DNA of 41,547 nucleotides. It comes from Candidatus Binatia bacterium. Its GTDB lineage: Bacteria > Desulfobacterota > Binatia > UBA9968 > JAJDTQ01. Positions 1 through 7,010 of the stretch are shown in pieces. Position 1 is the first letter of the stretch. The number at the start of each line of letters is the position of its first letter. Below the pieces are notes generated by a model, which saw only the letters and a program-made list of their open reading frames with translations, had not been told where the DNA came from and ran no database searches. The stretch spans positions 1 to 41,547 of the forward strand of contig JAJEAI010000159.1 in NCBI GenBank assembly GCA_022824205.1, written 5' to 3'. The translations under genes and the position numbers were made by a program.

Positions 1-288
1 TCGGTTCGCCTCACCAGGGTCATCACCGGCCCTACAAAAACCCTCTGCGGACCAGAATTGAACCCCTATGGCGCCTCCTGCCCCGCTGATACCCTCTTCC
101 CTACGCCGCAAACCCGCCTTGGTGAAATATCCGGGCTAGTCCAAGTATTCACGCATCGAGCCTCGCCTTCCAGAGATTGACCGAGGGGCCAACTATATCG
201 ACCACAGCCCGGATACTCATGATCTCCAAGGAACGGCCCTTGCCTCGCAAGACCCGAAGACTCCACATCGGATACTCCTGGACTTGAA
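1..288. other. Window edge without a recognisable gene
   Basis: One forward frame is open from base 1 to a TGA at 178-180 (59 codons), so this could be the 3' end of a gene cut by the window. The translation is rich in Pro, Thr and Ser and resembles no family I recognise. The other two forward frames stop at about 60 and 93. I see no convincing promoter, and neither ATG of the next gene has a good Shine-Dalgarno sequence. Confidence 0.3.
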
Positions 289-1650
289 ATGATCCCACCT
301 ACCGACACCACTTCTCCTCAGGCTGCTCCGACCCGGATGGACCTGAAAGAGCAGGTACAGAATCTGCTCAAGGTCGACCCCACCCACTCCACGCGAGTGG
401 CATCACGTGAAAACAGCAAGCTCGAATTCAAGGAGAGCTTCAATTGGAACGATCGTGCAAGGTACGCAAAGACGATGGCAGCGTTTGCAAACAATGTCGG
501 TGGTTTCATCGTGTTTGGAGTCAGAGATTCGCCCCGCGACATCATTGGTATCGACGCTCAACGCTTCGATGACTTCGACCCCGCCCGCGTCACCGAGTAC
601 CTGAACTCCACTTTCGCACCCGAGCTGAATTGGGAGATGTTCCGGCTCAATGTCGCTGAATTTGATCTTGGCGTCATCTCTGTGACTCCCACAACCGCAA
701 GGCCTACCGTTTGCCTCAAGAATGACGCATCCAGTTTGCGCGAGGCGGATATCTATTATCGTTATCGCGGCCGTTCAGAACGCATTAGATACCCGGAATT
801 GCAGACCCTATTGATCGAACGACAAAACCGCGAACGGGATAAATGGCTCGAACATTTGTCGCGCGTGGCCCGGGTTGGCATCGATAACGTTGGGTTACTG
901 GACTTCGTCCATGGTGAACTTTCCACCGAAGGCGGACGGCTCCTTATCGACGAAAAGCTCCTTGACCAAATCCAGTTTATCCGCGAAATCCGCGAAGGAC
1001 ATTTCACCGAAAATGAGTCAGGAAAGCCGACCCTTCGGCTCATTGGTGACGTTGATGCCGTCGATACGGGTTCGATCAGGAACCTGACGCAACCCCTTGT
1101 TATCGGCGAAAAGGAGCTCCTGCTAACCTTCCTGCGGCAGGAACAGACCCAAGCGCCCGCAGAGTACATCAAACAAGCCTGCCGCGAGGCGTCATCCTAC
1201 CTGCCTGTTTACTACTTCGCCCGCGCCGCGAATCTCGGTCTGGAGGGCCTCCGAACCTTGATTATCCGCGAGGGACGCGACGGGCATCGCCTCTTGAGTC
1301 GCATCGAAGATAACCGAGTGAAGCCCGTCGGATCACTCGTCTCGGAAACACCATCTTCGTCCGAAAGGCGAGCTATCCTTAGCAAGTTACGCTCAGCAGA
1401 CACCGCTGGATTGCGTGATGCAAAGCGAGTCAGACTCTTCGAGGCGGTGACACATTTCGATCCCAGTACCCCTCCGAGGGAACTGTTCAATTTCATCGCG
1501 GCTCTCGTGGAAAACGAACTTGATACGTTGCCATCTACCGAACGTACTCTCTTGCGGAAGGCCGTGTCACATCTTGACGAGGTACTGTACCGTGGACCGT
1601 TTGTTGCATCCGCGGAGATCGGGACAACCGAGCCATCGAGGAGGGGATGA
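289..1650 (+). CDS. AlbA_2 (Schlafen-type) domain protein
   Basis: A 453-residue protein with an N-terminal AlbA_2 domain at about residues 40-165. The hallmarks are LEFKES at 45-50, the turn NNVGGFIVFGVRD at 68-80, and the closing strand with IYYRYRGRSERI at about 155-166. AlbA_2 domains occur in putative transcriptional regulators and in Schlafen-like nucleic-acid-binding proteins, and members are common in mobile and defence-associated DNA. The remaining 290 residues look mainly helical and match no domain I can name. The first ATG is used; a second at 337 (MDLKEQ) is equally possible and would remove a low-complexity Thr/Pro leader. The gene is visibly less GC-rich than genes further right, about half G+C in lines sampled by eye, which hints at transfer. 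DNA or RNA binding is inference from the domain. Confidence 0.8.
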   Translation: MIPPTDTTSPQAAPTRMDLKEQVQNLLKVDPTHSTRVASRENSKLEFKESFNWNDRARYAKTMAAFANNVGGFIVFGVRDSPRDIIGIDAQRFDDFDPARVTEYLNSTFAPELNWEMFRLNVAEFDLGVISVTPTTARPTVCLKNDASSLREADIYYRYRGRSERIRYPELQTLLIERQNRERDKWLEHLSRVARVGIDNVGLLDFVHGELSTEGGRLLIDEKLLDQIQFIREIREGHFTENESGKPTLRLIGDVDAVDTGSIRNLTQPLVIGEKELLLTFLRQEQTQAPAEYIKQACREASSYLPVYYFARAANLGLEGLRTLIIREGRDGHRLLSRIEDNRVKPVGSLVSETPSSSERRAILSKLRSADTAGLRDAKRVRLFEAVTHFDPSTPPRELFNFIAALVENELDTLPSTERTLLRKAVSHLDEVLYRGPFVASAEIGTTEPSRRG

Positions 1651-1907
1651 AGTCCAGGCTGGCAAACTGGCCTCCCTAGTCGGTGTTAAAGGCCGCTGGG
1701 AACTGTAAGAACCAAGGAGCCTCCATCAGGGCCTCGGGACAGAATCGAGCACCGCGGGTGTTGGGCAATGGTCACGGACCCTGCCGGTGATCTCGATCCA
1801 TAGCCCACGGCGAACAGCGAGGCCTTCGAGACGACTTGATTGTTGAGGCCAGCCATGCGAAAGGCGCCAGGGTTGGGGAACGGAGACGTTCCCGTCATGA
1901 GCAGGAT

Positions 1908-2540
1908 ATGCCTGCAACGACCCAGGTTGTCACCACATTGACAGACCAGCCAGCGTCTTATAGGGCTCTTATCACAGGAGGGATACTTGTGTCTGTTCCA
2001 GGTTCTCGGCTCGGAGTACGAAATAGGCTCACCGACGCACCAACCGAAGTTCAGTGGTACTTCGATCCGGCGGCCCAGTTGATAGAGAATTTCTCCTTGG
2101 AGGTCGCTCTGAGCTATTTGTTCGCTCGAGTGGAAAAGGCCCATCTGATGTCACTGTATTGTGGCGTAGTCAAGCTCCACCGGGTTGATGCCTCGCTCGC
2201 AGCGACCGCCGTCGAGACATTCGAGAATAGACGCCACGATTTCCGCCGACTGTTCAAGGATGTATTCGGCAAAGCGATTCCCAGTTCCGTGGTCGACAAG
2301 ATCCAGTCCGCAGAGAAAGTTCGTGATAATGTGCTTCACGGAAAGACAGTGGCTCCACGCGATTACCGGATGGCAATAGTTTCCATCATCGAATACGCCA
2401 CCGAGTTCAACAAAATCTGCTTTAGACTGGGAGGGTTTCGCCCGTTTGGCAGTCTCCAGGGATTTAAGGGAGCCGCCGCATCAATGGATAAGTCCACCAG
2501 CCGATGGGTGTTAAAGGGCATTGGTCTACCGTTGGGATAG
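1908..2540 (+). CDS. Uncharacterised protein with HEPN-like R-x4-H motif
   Basis: A 210-residue protein from the ATG at 1908, which has GAGCAGG just upstream; an in-frame start at 1836 would add an Arg-rich leader without a better ribosome site. I do not recognise the family as a whole. The C-terminal half contains the sequence EKVRDNVLHGK, an R-x4-H motif (R139, H144) at the end of a helical segment. That arrangement is typical of HEPN domains, many of which are RNases in toxin-antitoxin and defence systems. The preceding region (HRVDASLAATAVETFE and NRRHDFRRLF) is also strongly helical. The gene lies 257 bp after the AlbA_2 gene, in the same direction and with similar lower G+C. The 1651-1907 gap holds no gene I can support. 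The HEPN assignment rests on one motif and context only. Confidence 0.6.
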   Translation: MPATTQVVTTLTDQPASYRALITGGILVSVPGSRLGVRNRLTDAPTEVQWYFDPAAQLIENFSLEVALSYLFARVEKAHLMSLYCGVVKLHRVDASLAATAVETFENRRHDFRRLFKDVFGKAIPSSVVDKIQSAEKVRDNVLHGKTVAPRDYRMAIVSIIEYATEFNKICFRLGGFRPFGSLQGFKGAAASMDKSTSRWVLKGIGLPLG

Positions 2541-2564
2541 GAGGAGGAGGAGGACTTCACGTGC

Positions 2565-3050
2565 TCAGAGATGCTCGCTGGCTACCTCTCCCCATCGGTC
2601 CCCTTCGCGGCAAAAGGTTCTCACACGCTGATCCGTCGGGCGGTCCTCCATCGCCGTCTCGATCAACACTTCCCGGCATTGCCGGCCATCCTCGGTTCGA
2701 CCGGTCGCGAGGACTGTCACGCCGCCCCCGGCGTAGCCGCTCGCGTCGTCCTGATTCTCCCAGTAGATCCCCTTGTCGAGGGCTCCCCGATCGAGGGCCT
2801 GCTCCAGGGTCGTTGCCGCCAGCCGTGCCGACTTTGCATCGATGGGCGGCAGCGGCCGGCGATTGTCCTTGGCCCTCTCGAGGAACGACGCGCGATCGTT
2901 GCGCCTCGCCTCGATGAACATGATCGGCGCAATGATCGGTGCGGTGACGATTGCGGCCGCCACGTCGAGCGCCCCGCCGGCGCCATTCTTGTTCGCGCAT
3001 CCGGCCACGAAAGCCCCCAGGAGAACTATCATGAGACATGTCTTCACCAT
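2565..3050 (-). CDS. Small lipoprotein, surface-antigen-like C-terminus
   Basis: A 161-residue predicted lipoprotein. The N-terminus is a short signal peptide (MVKTCLMIVLLGAFVAGC) whose lipobox VAGC places the lipidated cysteine at residue 18. A second hydrophobic stretch (AAAIVTAPIIAPIMFI) follows, so the protein may also insert into or cross a membrane. The last 50 residues, with CREVLIETAMEDRPTDQRVR and the aromatic ending around DRWGEV, resemble the C-terminal beta-strand region of 17-kDa surface antigen/RT0821-type outer-membrane lipoproteins. The start at 3050 has GGAGAG immediately upstream. An alternative ATG at 3074 overlaps the stop of the upstream Phd gene as ATGA, so translation may be coupled, but that start delays the signal peptide by eight residues. 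A lipoprotein directly after an antitoxin gene is odd. Confidence 0.7.
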   Translation of the reverse strand: MVKTCLMIVLLGAFVAGCANKNGAGGALDVAAAIVTAPIIAPIMFIEARRNDRASFLERAKDNRRPLPPIDAKSARLAATTLEQALDRGALDKGIYWENQDDASGYAGGGVTVLATGRTEDGRQCREVLIETAMEDRPTDQRVRTFCREGDRWGEVASEHL

Positions 3051-3070
3051 CTTCTCTCCGTATGCTGGGG

Positions 3071-3316
3071 TCATCCACCCTGACGGAACAGTGCTTCTAT
3101 CTCGTCGGAACCCATCCGGTCAAAGTCCTCGGGCACCAAGATCTCGCCATCGAGGAACCCAATTCGCCGCTTGGGCGCCAGGTCCCGCTCTCTCGCAGCG
3201 ACCACCTTCACGAGTGGCTTGCCAGCACGGGTAATGATGAACGGCTCGCCATCCGCGGCAGCTCGGACGAGGCGCGACAGTTGCCTCCTGGCTTCCGTAA
3301 TGGTGACGGTATGCAT
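3071..3316 (-). CDS. Phd/YefM family antitoxin
   Basis: An 81-residue antitoxin of the prevent-host-death family. The N-terminal DNA-binding fold is clear: MHTVTITEARRQLSRLVRAA, then the strand pair GEPFIITRAGKPLVKVV. The C-terminal tail, with EILVPEDFD and the acidic end MGSDEIEALF, is the part that normally wraps around the toxin. The ATG follows GAGGGG at a good distance. The family usually sits directly upstream of a Doc, RelE or PIN toxin, but no toxin is present here: the next gene in the operon is a lipoprotein overlapping or nearly touching its stop codon. It lies 21 bp after the DUF433 gene and is probably cotranscribed with it. Autoregulation by binding the operon promoter is known for the family and is inferred here. 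Confidence 0.88.
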   Translation of the reverse strand: MHTVTITEARRQLSRLVRAAADGEPFIITRAGKPLVKVVAARERDLAPKRRIGFLDGEILVPEDFDRMGSDEIEALFRQGG

Positions 3317-3337
3317 GGCCCCTCACAGACGACGCGT

Positions 3338-3709
3338 CTACTCGCCCTGGCCCCGGTGACCCTTCGAGTCGCGCCGCAAGCGCTCCCGAGATGCTCGGAC
3401 TTCCGCGTCTATCTCATCCATAGACATCTTGTCGAGACCCCTTGCCGCTGCTTGGCGGCGCAGTTGTCCAAGCGCATCGACGGCCCGGCTTTGGCGGGTG
3501 TCCCGTTCCTTGGCCAACTCAGCGGCATAGGACAACACCGCCTGCACGGAGTTCCTCGTGACGGAGGGATAACCCCTGGTGATGTCTCCGGCATCCAGGC
3601 CCGCCGCGAGACCGTCGAGGACGGTCGCAACCAACACGAAGGTACTCTTGATGCAAGCCCTCCCGTCACAGACTGCGGGATCAAGCGTAATGTAGTCTCG
3701 CCAATTCAC
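3338..3709 (-). CDS. DUF433 family protein (antitoxin-like, HTH)
   Basis: A DUF433 protein: after the start comes NWRDYITLDPAVCDGRACIK, then the helix-turn-helix core with STFVLVATVLDGLAAGLDAG and ITRGYPSVTRNSVQAVLSYA. DUF433 proteins have a winged-helix-like fold and are commonly antitoxins paired with a DUF5615 PIN-like toxin. Here the partner position is taken by a Phd antitoxin gene instead. The C-terminal extension (residues about 75-123) is charged and helical, ending in MSMDEIDAEVRASRERL, which resembles the toxin-neutralising tail of other antitoxins. I chose the GTG at 3709 because it matches the usual family N-terminus; a TTG at 3739 would add ten unmatched residues. A possible promoter with an inverted repeat lies upstream. 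Confidence 0.82.
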   Translation of the reverse strand: MNWRDYITLDPAVCDGRACIKSTFVLVATVLDGLAAGLDAGDITRGYPSVTRNSVQAVLSYAAELAKERDTRQSRAVDALGQLRRQAAARGLDKMSMDEIDAEVRASRERLRRDSKGHRGQGE

Positions 3710-3822
3710 GAATGGAGCCAAGCAACATGTCGGTGTCAAGGCGGAAGCGTGTCCTTCCTTCGGACTCGTACCTCGGTGCGCCGAGAACGAGTTCCGGTGC
3801 CTCTTCTCAAGGTATATTCAGG

Positions 3823-3865
3823 ATCGACTTGAGCACCATTTTAGTCGATTATTCCAAAATGTCAC
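3823..3865 (-). promoter_or_regulatory. Possible promoter and operator of the DUF433-Phd operon
   Basis: Reading leftward, GTGACA (3865-3860) and TAAAAT (3843-3838) are separated by 16 bp, which fits a sigma-70 type promoter. The -10 box is bracketed by a 7-bp inverted repeat, ATCGACT at 3823-3829 and AGTCGAT at 3843-3849, a plausible site for autorepression by the encoded antitoxins. The start site would fall near 3831, about 120 nt before the DUF433 start. Assigned by eye only. Confidence 0.35.
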
Positions 3866-3888
3866 AGTCCACCAGTCCCAAAGATGCG

Positions 3889-4839
3889 CTACCGAGCCAC
3901 AGCCCGACAAAGCTCCTCCAGTCCGATGACCTCCACCCCCTCTGCCCGCGGGTACCTTTCATCCCCCGAATACACCACGAAACAACGATCCGGCTTCAGA
4001 TCCTCCCGTGCCTGGTGGAACCCCCGTTCGAGCTTCGGAGCGAGACCGCGCTTGATCTCGATGGCCCAGAGGCCCTGGTTGGGCATTTCCAGCAGCAGGT
4101 CGATTCCGGCGCCGGCGGCGGTGCGGTAGAAGCTGGCGAGGGTTCGATCGGGGGCGGCCCGCAGGATGTTCTCCATGGCGAATCCTTCCCAACTTCCGCC
4201 GGCCACGGGATGGCCGAGCACGGCCTCCCGGTCATCGAGGCCCAGGAGGGTGTGGACCATGCCGCTGTCACGGACGTAGACCTTCGGCGACCTGACCAGG
4301 CGCTTGCGCACGTTGGCGTGATGGGGTTGCAGCCGGCGGACCAGCAGCAGATCGACCATGAGATCCAGGTAACGGGCGATGGTCTTGCCGTCGACGGCAA
4401 GGGCGTGAGCCAATTGAGCGGCGTTCAGGAGTTGGCCCTGGGTGTGCGCCAGCATGGTCCAGAAGCGCCGCAGGGTCTCGGCGGGGATTCGTGGCCCGAG
4501 TTGCGGGATGTCCCGCTCCAGGTAGGTCTTGATGAAGTTGCCCCTCCAGAGTGCGCTGGCGGCATCGTCGGCCGCCAGGAAGCTGTCCGGGAACCCGCCG
4601 CGCAGCCAGAGGTTGTCCCTGTCGTCCCGTGGGACCTCCAATACATCCAGGGGTTCCAACTCCACGTACGCTAGACGTCCGGCGAGGCTCTCGCTCGACT
4701 GCCTCAGCACGTCCATCGACGCCGATCCGAGTATGAGAAAGCGGTTGCTTCGCCTGCCGCGGCGGCGTCCCCGGTCTATCAGGCCACGGAGTTCCCGGAA
4801 CAACTCCGGCATCGCCTGGACTTCGTCCAGGATCACCAA
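3889..4839 (-). pseudogene. AAA_14/DUF4143 ATPase, 5'-truncated
   Basis: The frame encodes the C-terminal 316 residues of a DUF4143 family ATPase. It opens exactly at the Walker B region (VILDEVQAMPELFRELRGL). The usual order follows: the sensor strand with LILGSAS, SLAGR, the DUF4143 core containing YLERDIPQLG, a winged-helix segment, SPKVYVRDSG, and a nuclease-like end with LWAIEIKRG. The roughly 60-70 residues that should carry the P-loop are missing. Upstream in frame there are only eleven more codons before a TAA at 4872-4870, and the neighbouring MFS gene ends 15 bp beyond that. The nominal GTG start lies inside a conserved motif. I read it as a gene that lost its 5' end by deletion; a functional P-loop-less protein cannot be excluded because the rest is open. 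Confidence 0.78.
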
Positions 4840-4886
4840 GGCTATTGATGCATCAGCGGAGTCTCGCGTTTACGCCGGGGGCGCGC

Positions 4887-6128
4887 TCACAGATCCCGAT
4901 CCCGCAGATCCGGCCGCTTCACCACGAGGCCCGCGGTGAGCCCGATACAGACAGCGGCGGTGACCATCAGCGTCCACGGTGCGCCGATCAGCGCGGCGAT
5001 GGCGCCCGAGTGGGCCTCGCCGAGGGAGGGGGCGCCCACGCCCAGAATGCGCTGGAAGCTGGCGGCGCGTCCTCTGAGGTTGTCCGGGGTGCGGGCCTGG
5101 ATCACGACTTGGCGCACCACCGCTTGCAGGGCGTCGAAGACGCCCACCAGGAACAGGATCGCCACCGACCCGAGAAACCATGTGGAAAAGGCCAGCCCGA
5201 AGAGGCAGCCGGCGTAGGCCATGACGCTGAACGCGATGAACAGCCCCTTGTACGAGACGTTCCCCAGCCACATGATCGCGGCCACGCCGGGGAGCGAGCC
5301 CAGCGCCGGAGCGGCCAGGAGGATGCCCAGGCCCTCCGGCCCCAAGCCCAAGGCCACGGCGAAGATCGGCATCAGCGCGCGGTAGCTGCCGAAGAAGACG
5401 GCGGCGAACTCGGTCACCAGCAGGACGACGATCAGCGAGTTGCGCCGGATGAAGGCGATGCCTTCGAGCAGGCTCTTGACCGGAGACTGCTCCCGATCCA
5501 GCGGCCCGGACTCGTAGCGCATGCAGACCATGATCGGGACGGACACGATGTAGATCAGGCAGGCCACGCCGTAGGTCCATCCGGAACCGACGACGCCGAT
5601 CAGGACGCCGCCGGTCGCGGGGCCGACGAGCTGCGACAGTTTGCGCACGGACGCCACCTGCGCAAAGGCGTTGACCAGCAGTTCCCTTGGCACGAGCCCC
5701 GGGATCATGGCGGTCCGTGCCGGTCCGGCGGCGGTGGTCAGGGTCGAGTTCACGAATGCCGCCAGGTAGATGTGCCACACCTGGATGAGGCCGGTGAGGG
5801 CCAGCGTTCCCAGCGACAGGGTGATCACGGCGTTCACTCCCTGGACCAGGATCACGAACCGGCGCCGGTCGATGCGGTCGGCCACGACCCCTCCGGCCAG
5901 TTGGAACGCGACCGTGGCCAGGCCGCGGACCAGACCGGTGAATCCGGTCAGCAACGGCGAACCAGTGATCTCGTAGACCAGCCACAGCTCGATGGTGCGC
6001 TGGAGCTGGTAGCTGACCGAGGTGCCGAAGAGCGCGATGTACAGCAGCCGGAAATCACGGACGGCCAGGGAAGACAGACCGCCGTCCCGTCCTAAACGCA
6101 CCGCACCCCTACCCCCCGCTGCCGGCAC
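4887..6128 (-). CDS. MFS transporter, EntS-like (MFS_3)
   Basis: A 413-residue major facilitator with about twelve hydrophobic segments. The first helix begins at LRLLYIALFG-like sequence near residue 27, and the loop 2-3 motif reads GGVVADRIDRRRFVI. The fold and the C-terminal signature RQVVIQARTPDNLRGRAAS match the MFS_3 group that includes the enterobactin exporter EntS, so export of a small molecule from the inner membrane is likely; the substrate is unknown. The GTG at 6128 has GGGAGG almost touching it, so the GTG at 6101 (with GGGGTAGGGG upstream) may be the true start, and the first ten residues look non-membrane and unconserved. It is not in an obvious operon: a truncated ATPase gene follows and a divergent toxin-antitoxin pair lies upstream. 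Confidence 0.85.
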   Translation of the reverse strand: MPAAGGRGAVRLGRDGGLSSLAVRDFRLLYIALFGTSVSYQLQRTIELWLVYEITGSPLLTGFTGLVRGLATVAFQLAGGVVADRIDRRRFVILVQGVNAVITLSLGTLALTGLIQVWHIYLAAFVNSTLTTAAGPARTAMIPGLVPRELLVNAFAQVASVRKLSQLVGPATGGVLIGVVGSGWTYGVACLIYIVSVPIMVCMRYESGPLDREQSPVKSLLEGIAFIRRNSLIVVLLVTEFAAVFFGSYRALMPIFAVALGLGPEGLGILLAAPALGSLPGVAAIMWLGNVSYKGLFIAFSVMAYAGCLFGLAFSTWFLGSVAILFLVGVFDALQAVVRQVVIQARTPDNLRGRAASFQRILGVGAPSLGEAHSGAIAALIGAPWTLMVTAAVCIGLTAGLVVKRPDLRDRDL

Positions 6129-6272
6129 CCTCCCGACCCGCCGAAAACGAACCCGAGATGTCGGTATGCGTCGATTGCGTTCAACCTCCTGCCCAAGAAA
6201 CCCTCCTTCAGGCGACCCGTAGCCGGTCCAAAGGGTAGTCCAGTTCGGCCGGCGGATTCAACGCCGGCCAAG

Positions 6273-6302
6273 TTGTCACTGTGACAGCATATACGCTATC
6301 AT
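6273..6302 (+). promoter_or_regulatory. Promoter and palindromic operator of the PIN/RHH operon
   Basis: TTGTCA (6273-6278) and TATCAT (6297-6302) are 18 bp apart. The near-perfect palindrome TGTCAC-T-GTGACA (6274-6286) overlaps the -35 box, as expected for an operator bound by the ribbon-helix-helix antitoxin. The ATG at 6308 is only six bases after the -10 box, so the transcript would be leaderless or nearly so, and no Shine-Dalgarno sequence is present. Confidence 0.55.
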
Positions 6303-6307
6303 AAAAA

Positions 6308-6727
6308 ATGCGCGTGGTGGTGGACACAAATGTCCTGGTATCTGCCGTGTTGAGTCCCGAGGGTGCCAGCCGGGAAGTGATCCGGCGTTGCCTGCTCGGC
6401 GAATACGACCCGTTGATGAGTCAAGCTCTGTTTCTTGAACACGAAGCGGTGTTGTCTCGATCGGACATCGTCGGTCATTCCCGGATCACGGAAGAGGAGC
6501 GCCGGTTCTTGTGGGCGGCTTTTGCGAGCCGTTGTCGTTGGGTGCGCGTGTACTACCTATGGCGACCGAATCTGCCGGACGAAGCGGACAATCATCTGAT
6601 CGAACTTGCCGTAGCCGGAGGAGCCGAAATCATTGTCACCCACAATCAACGCGATTTCTCTCGGACGGAACTGCGTTTCCCCGGGTTGCGTGTGCTCACC
6701 CCTAGTCACTTGATCGCGGAGGAATGA
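6308..6727 (+). CDS. PIN domain toxin (COG1569 type)
   Basis: A 139-residue PIN domain ribonuclease. The metal-binding acidic residues are visible: VVVDTNVLVSA at the N-terminus (D6), an acidic residue in the LFLEHEAVLSRS helix (about residue 46), and LPDEADNHLIELAVAGGAEI with D95 and D98, followed by the closing THNQRDF (D118). This is the VapC-like fold that cleaves RNA, of the group annotated as putative toxin-antitoxin system toxin, PIN family. It is the first gene of a two-gene operon; the antitoxin follows after 3 bp, the reverse of the usual antitoxin-first order. The start is the ATG at 6308, directly after the promoter, consistent with a leaderless message. All expected catalytic positions seem present, so it is probably active. 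Confidence 0.88.
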   Translation: MRVVVDTNVLVSAVLSPEGASREVIRRCLLGEYDPLMSQALFLEHEAVLSRSDIVGHSRITEEERRFLWAAFASRCRWVRVYYLWRPNLPDEADNHLIELAVAGGAEIIVTHNQRDFSRTELRFPGLRVLTPSHLIAEE

Positions 6728-6730
6728 AAG

Positions 6731-6967
6731 ATGTCGACAGTGACCATCCGGTTGCCTGATGATACCCACGGCCGACTGAAGGAGATCGCCAAAAGTCGGC
6801 GCATGAGCGTGAACAAGCTGGTGGAGGAACTCTCTACAATCGCCATCGCGCAGCACGATGCGGAGACCCGTTTCCGGGCGTTGGCTGCCCGTGGTTCCGT
6901 CGAAGAGGGACTGCGCGTTCTCGACAAACTCGACAAGTCGTTCGGTGGGGAGGCCAACGACAAGTAG
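6731..6967 (+). CDS. Ribbon-helix-helix antitoxin
   Basis: A 78-residue protein whose first 45 residues form a ribbon-helix-helix: the DNA-contacting strand STVTIRLPDDTHGRLKEIA, then the helices around RRMSVNKLVEELSTIAI. The second half, with DAETRFRALAARGSVEEGLR and the acidic helix VLDKLDKSF, is the usual flexible part that binds and inhibits the toxin. GGAGGAATGAAAG precedes the ATG, so it has a strong ribosome site while the upstream toxin has none. That could keep antitoxin in excess, which is an inference. It would be expected to bind the palindrome at 6274-6286. Confidence 0.85.
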   Translation: MSTVTIRLPDDTHGRLKEIAKSRRMSVNKLVEELSTIAIAQHDAETRFRALAARGSVEEGLRVLDKLDKSFGGEANDK

Positions 6968-7010
6968 ACACGTCCCCAGATGAGGACAACCCTGCCTTCC
7001 GCAAACCGAT

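Noticed and set aside
1..180. C-terminal fragment of a gene entering from the left edge
   Set aside because: A single open frame of 59 codons with unconvincing composition; kept only as a note because the window edge prevents a test.
1686..2144. A 152-codon minus-strand frame opposite the HEPN-like gene
   Set aside because: No recognisable domain or ribosome site, and it overlaps the better-supported plus-strand gene.
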